Part shown: positions 51,998 to 61,206 of the stretch, piece after piece | Layout: each line of letters begins with the position of its first letter | Position numbering within the stretch: position 1 is the stretch's first letter | Assembly: GCF_900106855.1 (NCBI RefSeq) | Contig: NZ_FNWI01000004.1 | Coordinates: 1,984,001 to 2,048,000, forward strand | Reading direction: 5' to 3' | Origin: Varibaculum massiliense | GTDB taxonomy: Bacteria > Actinomycetota > Actinomycetes > Actinomycetales > Actinomycetaceae | Length of the DNA stretch: 64,000 nt | Program-made: the position numbers and the translations under genes | Notes under the pieces: model-generated | Databases searched by the model: none | What the model was told of the DNA's origin: nothing | Seen by the model: the letters and a program-made list of their open reading frames with translations, nothing else

Positions 51998-53062
51998 TTG
52001 GCACACTCGATGCCCCCCAGGTCGGCGCTTACTCATGCGCTGGCAGCCGCCACCAAAGCTGCTCTGCAAGGCCCGAGAACCGGAGGAAATCCTCAGGTAG
52101 GCTGCGCTATTCTTTCTCCGGCCGGTCGAATTTTGGCGATGGGGTATCACCGGGGAGCAGGTACCCCCCATGCTGAAGTCGATGCGCTTGCCAACTTAAA
52201 AGAGGACACCGGATCTGCTCCGCTCACAGCAGTAGTCACCTTGGAGCCCTGCAACCATAGCGGTAAAACTCCTCCCTGTACCCGCGCCCTCATCGAAGCT
52301 GGAATCAAGAATGTTATTTGGGCGGTTCCAGATCCTAATCCCAAAGCTGCTGGAGGCGGGGAATATCTACAGCAACAGGGGATTAATGCCCAGCCTGCCA
52401 GGGAAGTAGGGATTGAGGAAAACGCCCTCGCTAAAGCCCGGTCAGTTAGCGCTCAGTGGGTTCGAGCCACCAAGCGCGGTAGACCCTGGACAATCGCAAA
52501 AGTAGCGCAAACCCTAGATGGGTACTGTGCCGCAAAGGACGGATCGAGCCAGTGGATCACCAACCGGCTTTCGCGAGCCTACGCACACCGGATTCGTTCT
52601 CGCGTAGATGTGATTATTGCCGGTACCGGTACCGTACTAGCCGATAACCCGCAACTGTCCGCGCGTCTAGCCGATGGGCGGCACCTCCCGCACCAGCCGC
52701 GCCCCCTGATAGTTGGTAACCGCGATATTCCCGCAGATTTTTACCTGGCAGGTAAAGCGGAACAGGCACGCACCCATGACCTCAAGGCGGTACTAGAAAG
52801 CTGCTACCAGCGGGGAGAGATTTTTGCGCTGCTCGAGGGCGGGCCCACTTTAATAACTGCCGCATTAAAGGCGAACCTGGTTGATGAACTGCATGTTTAC
52901 CTCGCTCCCCGCCTATTGGGGGCAGGACGCCAGGGGATAGGTGACCTGGGGATTAGCTCCTTGAGTAGCTCGCTAGATTTTAGTTTGCAACAAGTCAAAG
53001 AGCTAGGTGGAGATGTTTTCTTGGCATTAGAAAAGAAAGAGGCGTCGTGTTTACCGGGCTAA
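51998..53062 (+). CDS. ribD: bifunctional diaminohydroxyphosphoribosylaminopyrimidine deaminase / reductase
   Basis: RibD performs the deamination and side-chain reduction steps of riboflavin synthesis. The 354-residue protein has the zinc deaminase motifs HAEVDAL and PCNHSGKTPPC in the N-terminal domain, and a dihydrofolate-reductase-like reductase domain from about 160 (AQTLDGYCAAKDGSSQWI, LLEGGPTLI). The start is taken as TTG 51998 because GAGGAGG lies seven bases upstream; ATG 52010 is in frame but its spacing to that site is 19 bases. It overlaps ribE by 16 bases. Confidence 0.94.
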   Translation: MAHSMPPRSALTHALAAATKAALQGPRTGGNPQVGCAILSPAGRILAMGYHRGAGTPHAEVDALANLKEDTGSAPLTAVVTLEPCNHSGKTPPCTRALIEAGIKNVIWAVPDPNPKAAGGGEYLQQQGINAQPAREVGIEENALAKARSVSAQWVRATKRGRPWTIAKVAQTLDGYCAAKDGSSQWITNRLSRAYAHRIRSRVDVIIAGTGTVLADNPQLSARLADGRHLPHQPRPLIVGNRDIPADFYLAGKAEQARTHDLKAVLESCYQRGEIFALLEGGPTLITAALKANLVDELHVYLAPRLLGAGRQGIGDLGISSLSSSLDFSLQQVKELGGDVFLALEKKEASCLPG

Positions 53063-53643
53063 TACAAGAGGTAGGGCGCATTAAGGCCCTAAAAATGCAG
53101 GAAAAAGATCTCGAGATCGGGGTGTCTTGCAGTTTCGCTGGCGAACTCAATCCCGGAGAATCCGTGGCTACTTCCGGGATTTGCCTCACGGTGACCCGGG
53201 TAGAGGGCGATACCTTTTTTGCCTATGCGATGCCGGAAACCGTCAGGCTCACGACTTTAGGGCAAAAGCACGTAGGCGACCCGCTTAATCTGGAGCGCGC
53301 CCTCCTGCCTACAGATCGCCTGGGGGGACACCTGGTTGCCGGACATATCGATGGCACCGGCACAGTTACTTCCTTAGAAGAGGGCGAACGCTGGCTGGAG
53401 ATACAAATCTCCGCTCCGCCCGCGTTAATGCCTCAGATTGCTCGTAAAGGCTCGATTGCGATTGACGGAGTGTCTTTAACCGTAACCGCGGTGGGCGTGG
53501 ACTATTTCCGGGTGGCAATCATCCCTGTCACCCGCGATAACACTACTTTAGGAACGCTTTCGCTCGGCTCGGTAGTTAACTTAGAGACTGACCAAATAGC
53601 GAAATACGTGGAACGTTTACTGGAGGGGAGTAATAACCAATGA
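53047..53643 (+). CDS. ribE: riboflavin synthase (alpha subunit)
   Basis: This enzyme dismutates two 6,7-dimethyl-8-ribityllumazine molecules to riboflavin. The 198-residue protein has the two tandem lumazine-binding repeats: N-terminal FTGLIQEVG with GICLTV, and the second starting near 97 with GHIDGTGTV and IDGVSLTV. It starts at GTG 53047 within the end of ribD and overlaps ribBA by 4 bases, indicating translational coupling. Confidence 0.96.
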   Translation: MFTGLIQEVGRIKALKMQEKDLEIGVSCSFAGELNPGESVATSGICLTVTRVEGDTFFAYAMPETVRLTTLGQKHVGDPLNLERALLPTDRLGGHLVAGHIDGTGTVTSLEEGERWLEIQISAPPALMPQIARKGSIAIDGVSLTVTAVGVDYFRVAIIPVTRDNTTLGTLSLGSVVNLETDQIAKYVERLLEGSNNQ

Positions 53644-54884
53644 GTGACTTGGCGCAGTTATTTGCGCGAGTAAGCGCGGCGCTCAGGGCCGGAAAGCCCG
53701 TCCTGGTTGCCGATTCCAAAGACCGGGAAAACGAGGTCGACGCGATCGTTAGTGCCCAAAAGGTGACTCCTGAGTGGATGGGGTGGATGGTGCGCTACAC
53801 CTCTGGCTATATCTGCGCCCCCATGCCTGCCGAACGCGCGGAACTGCTAGGACTGCCGATCCAGTGGCCGGCAAATCAAGACCAACTGCGCACCTGTTAT
53901 ACGGTTTCCTGCGACGCGGCGCGGGGAGTAACCACTGGAATCTCGGCTGCGGATCGCCGAACCACTTTGCGGGCTTTAGCAAATCCTCTCTCGCGCAGTG
54001 AAGATTTGGTGCGACCGGGACATATTTTGCCGCTGCGAGCCCGCGGTGGCGGGGTGTTTACCCGGGCAGGACATACCGAAGCGGCAGTAGATCTCATGAA
54101 TCTGGCAGACCTGGAGCCGGTAGCGGCGATCGGGGAAATGGTGCACGATGACGGCTCCATGATTCGCTATCATGACTGCCCGGCGATTGCCGAAAAATTC
54201 GACTTGGAGCTAATCACGGTTGCCGAACTAAAAGAATATCTCACCCAGGTGAAACCGCAGGCAGATACAGCAGAGATCCCTCGGGTTACCCAGATAGCCA
54301 CCGCCAAGTTGCCCACCAAGTTTGGGGATTTTACGGTGCGCGCCTATCGGGATGCGGAACTGGGGGCAGTTCATATCGCTTTGATTTCGGAAAAGACCCC
54401 CGAGGCGAGTGCACTGGTGCGAGTGCATTCCGAATGCCTCACCGGAGAATCTTTTGGCTCCCTACGCTGTGATTGCGGTCCCCAACTGCACCAAGCTATG
54501 AAGAAAATAGCTGGTGAGGGCGGCGCGATTATTTATCTGCGCGGACAAGAAGGACGCGGGATTGGGCTTAGCGAAAAAATCAAAGCCTATGCTCTTCAAG
54601 ACCAAGGGCGCGATACTGCTCAAGCCAATCTCGACTTGGGGTGGCCGGTAGACCTGCGGGAATATGGGGCCGCGGCCGCAATCTTACGGAACCTAAAGAT
54701 GACTAATATTCGTTTGCTCACCAACAATCCGCAAAAGGCGCTGCTTAGTCAAGACGGGATTCAGGTAGAGGAAACCGTGCCGCTAGAAGTAGGGATTGAC
54801 CCCCACAATATCGAGTATTTACGCACGAAACAGCGGCTGGGGCATACCTTCCACGACCTCGATAAATTCGTGACTGAAAAATAG
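53640..54884 (+). CDS. ribBA: bifunctional 3,4-dihydroxy-2-butanone-4-phosphate synthase / GTP cyclohydrolase II
   Basis: RibBA makes both entry intermediates of riboflavin synthesis. The 414-residue fusion has the RibB domain first (about 1-205: [46 protein letters not shown]), then GTP cyclohydrolase II ([18 protein letters not shown] zinc site, [12 protein letters not shown]). In RibB the usual RENEGD reads RENEVD, a Gly-to-Val change next to catalytic acidic residues; the acidic residues themselves are kept. The gene sits in the standard ribD-E-BA-H order. Confidence 0.96.
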   Translation: MSDLAQLFARVSAALRAGKPVLVADSKDRENEVDAIVSAQKVTPEWMGWMVRYTSGYICAPMPAERAELLGLPIQWPANQDQLRTCYTVSCDAARGVTTGISAADRRTTLRALANPLSRSEDLVRPGHILPLRARGGGVFTRAGHTEAAVDLMNLADLEPVAAIGEMVHDDGSMIRYHDCPAIAEKFDLELITVAELKEYLTQVKPQADTAEIPRVTQIATAKLPTKFGDFTVRAYRDAELGAVHIALISEKTPEASALVRVHSECLTGESFGSLRCDCGPQLHQAMKKIAGEGGAIIYLRGQEGRGIGLSEKIKAYALQDQGRDTAQANLDLGWPVDLREYGAAAAILRNLKMTNIRLLTNNPQKALLSQDGIQVEETVPLEVGIDPHNIEYLRTKQRLGHTFHDLDKFVTEK

Positions 54885-54932
54885 AGGTCACGTCCTATTT
54901 TTAACTAATCTACAAGCGCTAAGGAGAAAGAA

Positions 54933-55406
54933 ATGGCTGGAGCCGGAGTTCCCGACCTACATACTTCCGCTGCGGGGAAAAAGGTGGTAATCATTGCTAC
55001 CCGCTGGCATGAACAGGTAATGGACGGTCTAGTAGCAGGGGCAAAACGCGCCTGCCAGGATGCTAAAGCCGACTTCGAAGTCGTGCGGGTTCCGGGCTCT
55101 TTTGAGCTTCCCCTCGCGGCTAAAGCCTACGCCGAAAGCGAGAAAGCGGACGCCCTGGTTTGCTTGGGGGTGGTTATCCGCGGAGGTACCCCTCATTTTG
55201 ATTACGTATGTGACGCCGCCACCTACGGCCTTACCAAAGTATCGGTGGAGTCCCAGATTCCGCTAGGATTTGGGCTGCTTACCTGCGATAACCTGGAGCA
55301 AGCCCTGGATCGGGTCGGACTGGAATCCTCCCATGAAGATAAAGGTTACGAGGCGGTGCAAGCGGCGCTAGCGATGGTGCAGGTCTTAGCGGAGGCTAAA
55401 AACTAG
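54933..55406 (+). CDS. ribH: 6,7-dimethyl-8-ribityllumazine synthase
   Basis: RibH condenses the RibA/RibD-derived pyrimidine with the RibB product and forms icosahedral or pentameric shells. The 157-residue protein has VPGSFELPLAAKAYAES, CLGVVIRGGTPHFDYVC with the catalytic histidine, and FGLLTCDNLEQALDR. AAGGAG lies about 9 bases before ATG 54933. It is the last gene of the riboswitch-controlled operon; no clear terminator is seen before the hrcA region. Confidence 0.96.
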   Translation: MAGAGVPDLHTSAAGKKVVIIATRWHEQVMDGLVAGAKRACQDAKADFEVVRVPGSFELPLAAKAYAESEKADALVCLGVVIRGGTPHFDYVCDAATYGLTKVSVESQIPLGFGLLTCDNLEQALDRVGLESSHEDKGYEAVQAALAMVQVLAEAKN

Positions 55407-55476
55407 GCGCGAGCACCTTTTGCTTTGCGCGAATCTGCGATTCGAGGTTAATAACTAGCTGCCAATCAGGGTAGAG

Positions 55477-55503
55477 TTAGCAGTCGAGGCGGTCGAGTGC
55501 TTA
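55477..55503 (+). promoter_or_regulatory. CIRCE-like HrcA operator upstream of hrcA
   Basis: TTAGCAGTC at 55477-55485 and GAGTGCTTA at 55495-55503 are separated by nine bases, matching the CIRCE consensus TTAGCACTC-N9-GAGTGCTAA at 16 of 18 arm positions. It lies 53 bases before the hrcA ATG, consistent with autoregulation by HrcA. Confidence 0.8.
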
Positions 55504-55556
55504 AAATTTTTCGGATGGCATTTCGCGCTGCCGCAGCCAGAGAACAGTGAGGAGAA

Positions 55557-56582
55557 ATGAGCCAGGCAAGTATCCGTCGTGATGACGTTTTGCGAGCTAT
55601 CGTCACCGATTATGTGGAAACCGGTGAACCTGTAGGCTCTAAAGCGTTGGTCGACCGGCATGATTTGCGGGTTTCTCCCGCCACTGTGCGCAACGATATG
55701 TCAGTGTTGGAAGAAAAGGGCTATCTTTATCAGCCGCACACTTCCGCGGGGCGGGTGCCTACTGAAAAAGGCTACCGTGCCTTTGTAGACCGGATTTCTG
55801 AGCTACGTCCCATCACCAGTTCCCAGCGTCGCGCAATTGAAGCTTTTGTACTGGGATCTGCCGATTTTGATGAGGTGGTCGAACGGACCGTTCGGGTATT
55901 AGCCCAGCTCACTCAACAATTGGCGATTGTGCAGTATCCGCATTTTGAACGCAGCGGTCTGCGCCATATCGAACTGATTCCGGTTGCCGAATACAAACTG
56001 TTGGTAATCGTGATTACCAACAGCGCGCGGGTACAGCAAACCACGATTGATACCCGCTACGAGGTCGATTCGGCGAGCGCCCGCTCCTTGGCTATGCTTT
56101 TGAACTCCGCTTTGGAGGGGATGGAAGAAACCCAAATAGCCCAGCTAGAGCCGGTTTTAATTGCAGGGGCGCGCCCCGAACAGCTAGAACTAATATCCCA
56201 AATTATGCCGATTATTCGTGAAGCCTTAACCGGGGAACAAACCGAGAGGATTGTGATGGTGGGAGCGGGAAATTTGGTGCGCTCTAGCCCCGAGTTTTCT
56301 CGCTCAATCGGTTCGATTTTGGATGTCTTGGAAGAGCAGGTAACTTTGCTGCGGCTATTTTCTGAGATTGACCAGCAGGATTCTCCGGTAACAGTGACGA
56401 TTGGCTCGGAATCGGGGGAGCGTTCCCTGTCGGAAACCTCCATCGTGACCGGTGCCTATGGAGATAAAGAAAGCGGGGTCGCCCACGTGGGGATAGTAGG
56501 CCCGCAAAGGATGGACTATCCGCACGCGATGAGTATAGTGCGCGCGGTTTCCCGATATTTATCACGCATGATGACCAGGTAG
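55557..56582 (+). CDS. hrcA: heat-inducible transcription repressor HrcA
   Basis: HrcA represses chaperone genes through CIRCE elements and needs GroEL to fold. The 341-residue protein has the winged-helix N-terminal region (RRDDVLRAIVTDYVETGEPV, then GSKAL and SPATVRNDM, TSAGRVPTEKGYR) and the GAF-like C-terminal domain ending GPQRMDYPHAMSIV. GAGGAGAA directly precedes ATG 55557. dnaJ follows after 25 bases. Confidence 0.97.
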   Translation: MSQASIRRDDVLRAIVTDYVETGEPVGSKALVDRHDLRVSPATVRNDMSVLEEKGYLYQPHTSAGRVPTEKGYRAFVDRISELRPITSSQRRAIEAFVLGSADFDEVVERTVRVLAQLTQQLAIVQYPHFERSGLRHIELIPVAEYKLLVIVITNSARVQQTTIDTRYEVDSASARSLAMLLNSALEGMEETQIAQLEPVLIAGARPEQLELISQIMPIIREALTGEQTERIVMVGAGNLVRSSPEFSRSIGSILDVLEEQVTLLRLFSEIDQQDSPVTVTIGSESGERSLSETSIVTGAYGDKESGVAHVGIVGPQRMDYPHAMSIVRAVSRYLSRMMTR

Positions 56583-56607
56583 GTAAAGGAAAGAGGAAAA
56601 AATACCG

Positions 56608-57714
56608 TTGGCTGATTATTACGAGATTCTAGGGGTTTCCCGGGATGCCACCGAGGCGGAAATCCGCCGCGCATACCGCCGTAAAGCCCGCAAATTGCAT
56701 CCCGACGTAGCCGGGCCGGAATCAGAGGAGGCTTTCAAAGAAGTCTCTATGGCACACGAAGTCCTCTCTGATCCCGACAAGCGACGTCGCTACGATATGG
56801 GAGGCGATTCCGGGTTTGCCAGCTCCGGTATGGGGGACTTTTCAATGTTCTCCGATATTTTCGAATCCTTCTTCGGAGCCGAAGGCGGCGGCGGACCTAC
56901 TCCCAGAGGGCGGCGAGGTGAAGACCTGCGTCAACGCCTAGAGATCTCTTTAGAAGAAGCGGTTTTTGGGGTAAAGAAAGAAGTACAGGTGCGCACCGCG
57001 GTAGTCTGTCCCACCTGTGAGGGTAGCTGTTGCGCTCCGGGAACTTCCCCGCGCACCTGCCAGGTTTGTAACGGACGCGGCTCGGTAACCCGCTCCACCC
57101 GCACCTTCCTGGGGCAAATGCAATCTACGGTTCCCTGCAGTGCTTGCGCTGGTCACGGCACTACTATCCCGGATCCTTGCCCCGAATGTTCCGGTGAAGG
57201 AAGGGTGCGCACCACCGCCACCATGCAGATAGAGATTCCTTCCGGGGTGCAAACCGGTCATAAGGTGCAGCTGCGCGGTAAAGGGGCTGTAGGGCCTGGC
57301 GGTGGCCCCAATGGAGATTTGTATTTAGAGATCAAAGTGAGTGCCCATCGGGTATTTTCCCGGCACGGAGATAACCTGGAAACCACTTTGCGGGTGCCGA
57401 TGACGGCCGCCATTTTAGGAACCCAAGTCGACCTGGAAACTTTCGACGGAACCCAAGAGATAACCATTGCGGCGGGCACCCAGCCGGGGCAACAGATTCG
57501 TCTGCCGGGTCTGGGGGTAGGGCGCTTGCAGCGGGAAGGGCGCGGTGACCTGATAGTAAATATTATGGTGCAGGTGCCTACCAACCTGGATGCCGCCCAG
57601 CGGGAACTAATCGAACAGTTAGCGCAGCTGCGAAAAGAAGACCGGGTCGAACCAGAGCGGTTAGAAGATGGTGGAGTGTTCTCTCGCCTACGGGAACGAT
57701 TTGCAGGTAACTAA
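56608..57714 (+). CDS. dnaJ: chaperone protein DnaJ
   Basis: The 368-residue J-protein stimulates DnaK ATPase. It has the J domain with HPD (KLHPDVAG, residues about 31-38), a Gly/Phe-rich region (about 70-105), the zinc-binding region with four CxxCxGxG-like repeats (CPTCEGSC, CQVCNGRG, CSACAGHG, CPECSGEG; the first ends in Cys instead of Gly) and the C-terminal substrate-binding domains. The start is TTG 56608. It is the hrcA-linked, DnaJ2-type copy and overlaps rsmE by one base (TAATG). Confidence 0.96.
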   Translation: MADYYEILGVSRDATEAEIRRAYRRKARKLHPDVAGPESEEAFKEVSMAHEVLSDPDKRRRYDMGGDSGFASSGMGDFSMFSDIFESFFGAEGGGGPTPRGRRGEDLRQRLEISLEEAVFGVKKEVQVRTAVVCPTCEGSCCAPGTSPRTCQVCNGRGSVTRSTRTFLGQMQSTVPCSACAGHGTTIPDPCPECSGEGRVRTTATMQIEIPSGVQTGHKVQLRGKGAVGPGGGPNGDLYLEIKVSAHRVFSRHGDNLETTLRVPMTAAILGTQVDLETFDGTQEITIAAGTQPGQQIRLPGLGVGRLQREGRGDLIVNIMVQVPTNLDAAQRELIEQLAQLRKEDRVEPERLEDGGVFSRLRERFAGN

Positions 57715-58496
57715 TGTTTCTTCCGGTATTTTTAGGTGATGAATCCTCTCCGCCGCTTTCTTCCCTGCAGGAGGGAGGATGCGGATCCCTTAAAGGTACG
57801 GAAGCTGCTCACGCGGTAGCTTCGCTGCGTTTAGGAGTAGGCGATTCCCTCGACCTGGTTGACGGTAAGGGGCTGCGTCTGAGCTGCCAGATATTGGCAA
57901 CCGATAAGAACTATTTAGAGTTCGAAGTACTTCAGGTAATGCATCTATCGCTACCTGAAACCCAGTTTGGGCTGATTCAGGCGCTTTCTAAAGGCGGGCG
58001 CGATGAGCAGGCAGTAGAGTCGGCAGTCGAGTTAGGGGTGAGCCGGGTGCGTCCCTGGGCGGCGCAGCGTTCCATCGTGCAATGGAAGGGACAAAAGCTG
58101 CAGCGGGGAAGTAAGAAGTGGCTGTCACTGCTGCAAGCGGCGGCGAAGCAATCACGGCGCGCTAACTGGCCATTGCTAGATCCCCTAGCTGATTCCCGGA
58201 AACTGCGAGAAATAATTGCCGCCGGGAGCAGAGAAGAAAAGTTTCTGCTGCTGGATCCGGATGCCTCCCTGCCTCTTACCGAAGCCTGGGAGCAGGTAAG
58301 GCAAGCTAAAATGGTACAGGTGATAGTCGGACCGGAGGGCGGGGTGAGCCCGGAGGAAACTGCAGACTTTAGAGCTGCGGGCGCAATTACCGCCAGGCTA
58401 GGGCCAACGGTTTTACGTTCCTCTAGCGCCGGACCAGCTGCTTTGGCGGCGTTAGGGCTTTGCAGTGGACTGTGGGGTCGGAAGGAATCTCTTTAA
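57714..58496 (+). CDS. rsmE: 16S rRNA (uracil(1498)-N(3))-methyltransferase
   Basis: RsmE methylates U1498 of 16S rRNA. The 260-residue protein is a SPOUT/trefoil-knot enzyme with an N-terminal PUA-like domain, a QALSKGGRDEQAVESAVELG segment and the SAM-binding knot region VIVGPEGGVSPEE, then LGPTVLRSSSAGPAAL. The ATG overlaps the dnaJ stop. phoH follows directly. Confidence 0.95.
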   Translation: MFLPVFLGDESSPPLSSLQEGGCGSLKGTEAAHAVASLRLGVGDSLDLVDGKGLRLSCQILATDKNYLEFEVLQVMHLSLPETQFGLIQALSKGGRDEQAVESAVELGVSRVRPWAAQRSIVQWKGQKLQRGSKKWLSLLQAAAKQSRRANWPLLDPLADSRKLREIIAAGSREEKFLLLDPDASLPLTEAWEQVRQAKMVQVIVGPEGGVSPEETADFRAAGAITARLGPTVLRSSSAGPAALAALGLCSGLWGRKESL

Positions 58497-59456
58497 ATGA
58501 GCGATGAACAAACCCAGGTGCTATTACCGGAAGATCTGGATCCAGTGCTGGTGTTCGGGCCTGGTGACCAGGTGTTGCGGGCGATGCAAGACAACCTGCC
58601 GGGAGTGCGGATTAACTCCCGCGGCGGGATAGTGACTTTTCAAGGTAATCCCGGCGAGGCACGCATGGGAGCGGATTTGCTTAGCGAGTTGATTGCCGCT
58701 GCCCGTCATGGAAATCCGCTATCGGCAGCGGCAGTTCAGCAAGCCTTAACTCTAATGTCTACCCAAGAAACTCTGCCGGTGCTACGCACCAAACGCCGAC
58801 AGATTCGGGCAAAAACCTCTGGTCAGCAAAGTTATTTAGAGGCGATTACCAATAACCGTATCGTGTTCGGGGTAGGTCCGGCTGGAACCGGAAAAACCTA
58901 TTTGGCGATGGCGAAAGCGGTGGAAGCCTTGGAATCGGGGGCGGTGTCCCGCATCGTTTTGACCCGTCCCGCCGTAGAAGCCGGCGAATCTTTAGGTTTC
59001 CTGCCCGGCACTCTCACCGAAAAAATTGATCCCTATCTGCGCCCTCTTTACGATGCCCTGCGGGAAATGCTGGAACCGGCAGAACTTGCCCAGCTGTTAG
59101 AGTCGGGAACTATCGAGGTAGCTCCGCTCGCCTATATGCGCGGACGTACCATTTCTCATGCGTTTATTGTGCTAGATGAAGCGCAAAACACTACCACCCA
59201 GCAGATGAAGATGTTCCTCACCCGCCTAGGGGAGGGCTCGACTATGGTGGTGACCGGTGATATTACCCAAATTGATCTTCCCCGGGGCAAACTTTCGGGA
59301 CTAAAGGATGCTCGCAACGTCCTCACCGGAGTTAAAGATATAGAGTTTTGCTATTTGACCAGCGAGGACGTGGTGCGCGATAAACTGGTGGGGCTGATTA
59401 TTGACGCTTATGAGCGACAGGCAATCGCTACAGATGAGGGGGAGAAGTACCGGTGA
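58497..59456 (+). CDS. phoH: PhoH-family P-loop ATPase (PhoL type)
   Basis: The 319-residue protein has Walker A GPAGTGKT (about residues 127-134), the [17 protein letters not shown] segment and Walker [14 protein letters not shown]. It belongs to the PhoH-like helicase/ATPase group that is genetically linked to ybeY and thought to act in rRNA or RNA metabolism. An N-terminal domain of about 100 residues precedes the ATPase core. It overlaps ybeY by 4 bases. Confidence 0.95.
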   Translation: MSDEQTQVLLPEDLDPVLVFGPGDQVLRAMQDNLPGVRINSRGGIVTFQGNPGEARMGADLLSELIAAARHGNPLSAAAVQQALTLMSTQETLPVLRTKRRQIRAKTSGQQSYLEAITNNRIVFGVGPAGTGKTYLAMAKAVEALESGAVSRIVLTRPAVEAGESLGFLPGTLTEKIDPYLRPLYDALREMLEPAELAQLLESGTIEVAPLAYMRGRTISHAFIVLDEAQNTTTQQMKMFLTRLGEGSTMVVTGDITQIDLPRGKLSGLKDARNVLTGVKDIEFCYLTSEDVVRDKLVGLIIDAYERQAIATDEGEKYR

Positions 59457-59908
59457 GCGTAGAGGTCTTAAACGAAACTGAATACCAAATCGATGGGGTG
59501 GAGTTCCAAGAACTTGCCGACTACGTGCTCCGCGCGCTGCACGTATCTCCGGCGGCGGAAATGTCGGTGATTTTTGTAGAACCGGATGCCATCGCTGCCT
59601 TACATGAGCGCTGGTTAGATTTGGAAGGTCCCACTGACGTGATGAGTTTTCCCATGGATGAGCTGCGTCCGGGAAGCGCGGATGCTCCCACCGAGGCGGG
59701 AATCTTAGGGGACATCGTGATTTGTCCTGAGGTTGCCCAGACGCAGGCGGCCAATGCCGGCCACTCTTCCACCGAAGAAATGCTACTGCTTACGGTGCAT
59801 GGAATCTTACATCTTTTAGGCTATGATCACGCCGAAAAAGATGAAGAAAAAGAAATGTTCGCCCTGCAACGGAAATTGCTGTTGACTTTCTTGGCGGAAC
59901 GGAGCTAG
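59453..59908 (+). CDS. ybeY: endoribonuclease YbeY (16S rRNA maturation)
   Basis: YbeY is a metalloprotein needed for 16S rRNA 3'-end maturation and ribosome quality control. The 151-residue protein has the zinc motif [11 protein letters not shown] (HxxxHxxxxxH) and the preceding [11 protein letters not shown]. It starts at GTG 59453. It lies between phoH and the CBS-domain protein gene, the usual neighbourhood. Confidence 0.96.
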   Translation: MSVEVLNETEYQIDGVEFQELADYVLRALHVSPAAEMSVIFVEPDAIAALHERWLDLEGPTDVMSFPMDELRPGSADAPTEAGILGDIVICPEVAQTQAANAGHSSTEEMLLLTVHGILHLLGYDHAEKDEEKEMFALQRKLLLTFLAERS

Positions 59909-59910
59909 TT

Positions 59911-61206
59911 TTGTTCTCCCAAATACCTGCCGGGAGGCTGCTGGCTTTAGCGATTGTGCTAGTGGCGGTAGACGCTGCCTGGACAGCTGCTTTGGGGGCA
60001 TTTCAAACTCTCTCGCATGCGCGTGCGCAAGACTTGGTAGAGGAGGGGCGTCACCGCGCACCCCTAGTGCGCGCGCTGGTTGCAGACCGGGCTCACACTG
60101 TGGCTATTTGTCAGTCCTGGCGCCTATTCGCACAGGTCTTAGCGGCGACTTGTATGACCTTAGCAATGGTGGGGTTTGGGCTGGTTTGGTGGGTGGCACT
60201 ATTAGTGTCGCTGCTGGTTTTAGGGGCGTTGCTGCTAATTTTTGCTACTTTTGCAGGCATGCGGATTGGGCGTTATCGCCCGGAAGCTACTGCCTTGTGG
60301 CTCAGTAAAATGGTCAGTTTCGGGCTGAAGATTTCGGTTCTATATCGCCCAATAGAATGGATAGCTAATAGAATAGCGCCGCTTTCCCCGGTAGATGAGG
60401 CCGCTTCCCGCGCCGAAATTGCCGAAGATTTCCGGGAAATGGTCGATGAGATGGCCGAGGAAGAAAATCTGGCTTTCGAGGATGAAGACCGCGAAATCGT
60501 GCGTTCGGCTCTGGAGCTGGGGACTACTTTGGTCCGGGAACTTATTGTTCCTCGTACCGATATGGTGGCGGTAGATACCACCACTTTGGCTCGGGAAGCC
60601 TTTGAAATTTTTATTCAATCTGGTTTTTCTCGGATTCCGGTAATTGGTGATGATGCCGATGATGTCCGCGGGATGCTCTACCTAAAAGACGTAGTTTCTC
60701 GCTGTTTTTCCCGTCCTGAGCTAATGGATCACCCGGTTCCAGAGATGATGCGGGAAGCATTCTTTGTCCCCGAAGTGATGCTCGCTGATGACCTGATGCG
60801 CCAAATGCAAGCCGATGCCCCGCATATCGCGGTAGTAGTAGACGAATGGGGAGGGACAGTCGGTCTGGTAACTATCGAAGATATATTGGAAGAGCTGGTC
60901 GGTGAGGTAACCGATGAGCATGACCGTGCCGAACAAGAACCGGAGCAACTGAGCGATAACACCTGGGTGATACCTGCTCGGCTAGGGCTAGATGACCTGG
61001 CCACACTGGTGGATCTAGAAATCGATGATGATGAAGTCGATACTGCTGGCGGGCTGCTGGCAAAAGCGCTGGGTAAAGTGCCGCTGTTGGGTTCTCATGC
61101 CTGCGTCATGGGACTGGAGTTAACGGTGAAAACAGTTGCCGGTCGCCGCCGGCAAATGGATACCCTATTGGTAAAACGTCTAGAGATAGAAACGGACGAG
61201 GAATGA
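59911..61206 (+). CDS. CNNM/CorC-type transporter-associated protein with CBS domains
   Basis: The 431-residue protein starts at TTG 59911. It has about three to four N-terminal membrane segments (within residues 1-135), a CBS-domain pair (about 190-320, with IVPRTDMVAVDTT and VVDEWGGTVGLVTIEDILEE) and a C-terminal CorC/HlyC domain. Such hemolysin-C-like proteins are implicated in magnesium or cobalt efflux or homeostasis; direct function is not shown by the sequence. It overlaps era by 4 bases (ATGA). Confidence 0.9.
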   Translation: MFSQIPAGRLLALAIVLVAVDAAWTAALGAFQTLSHARAQDLVEEGRHRAPLVRALVADRAHTVAICQSWRLFAQVLAATCMTLAMVGFGLVWWVALLVSLLVLGALLLIFATFAGMRIGRYRPEATALWLSKMVSFGLKISVLYRPIEWIANRIAPLSPVDEAASRAEIAEDFREMVDEMAEEENLAFEDEDREIVRSALELGTTLVRELIVPRTDMVAVDTTTLAREAFEIFIQSGFSRIPVIGDDADDVRGMLYLKDVVSRCFSRPELMDHPVPEMMREAFFVPEVMLADDLMRQMQADAPHIAVVVDEWGGTVGLVTIEDILEELVGEVTDEHDRAEQEPEQLSDNTWVIPARLGLDDLATLVDLEIDDDEVDTAGGLLAKALGKVPLLGSHACVMGLELTVKTVAGRRRQMDTLLVKRLEIETDEE

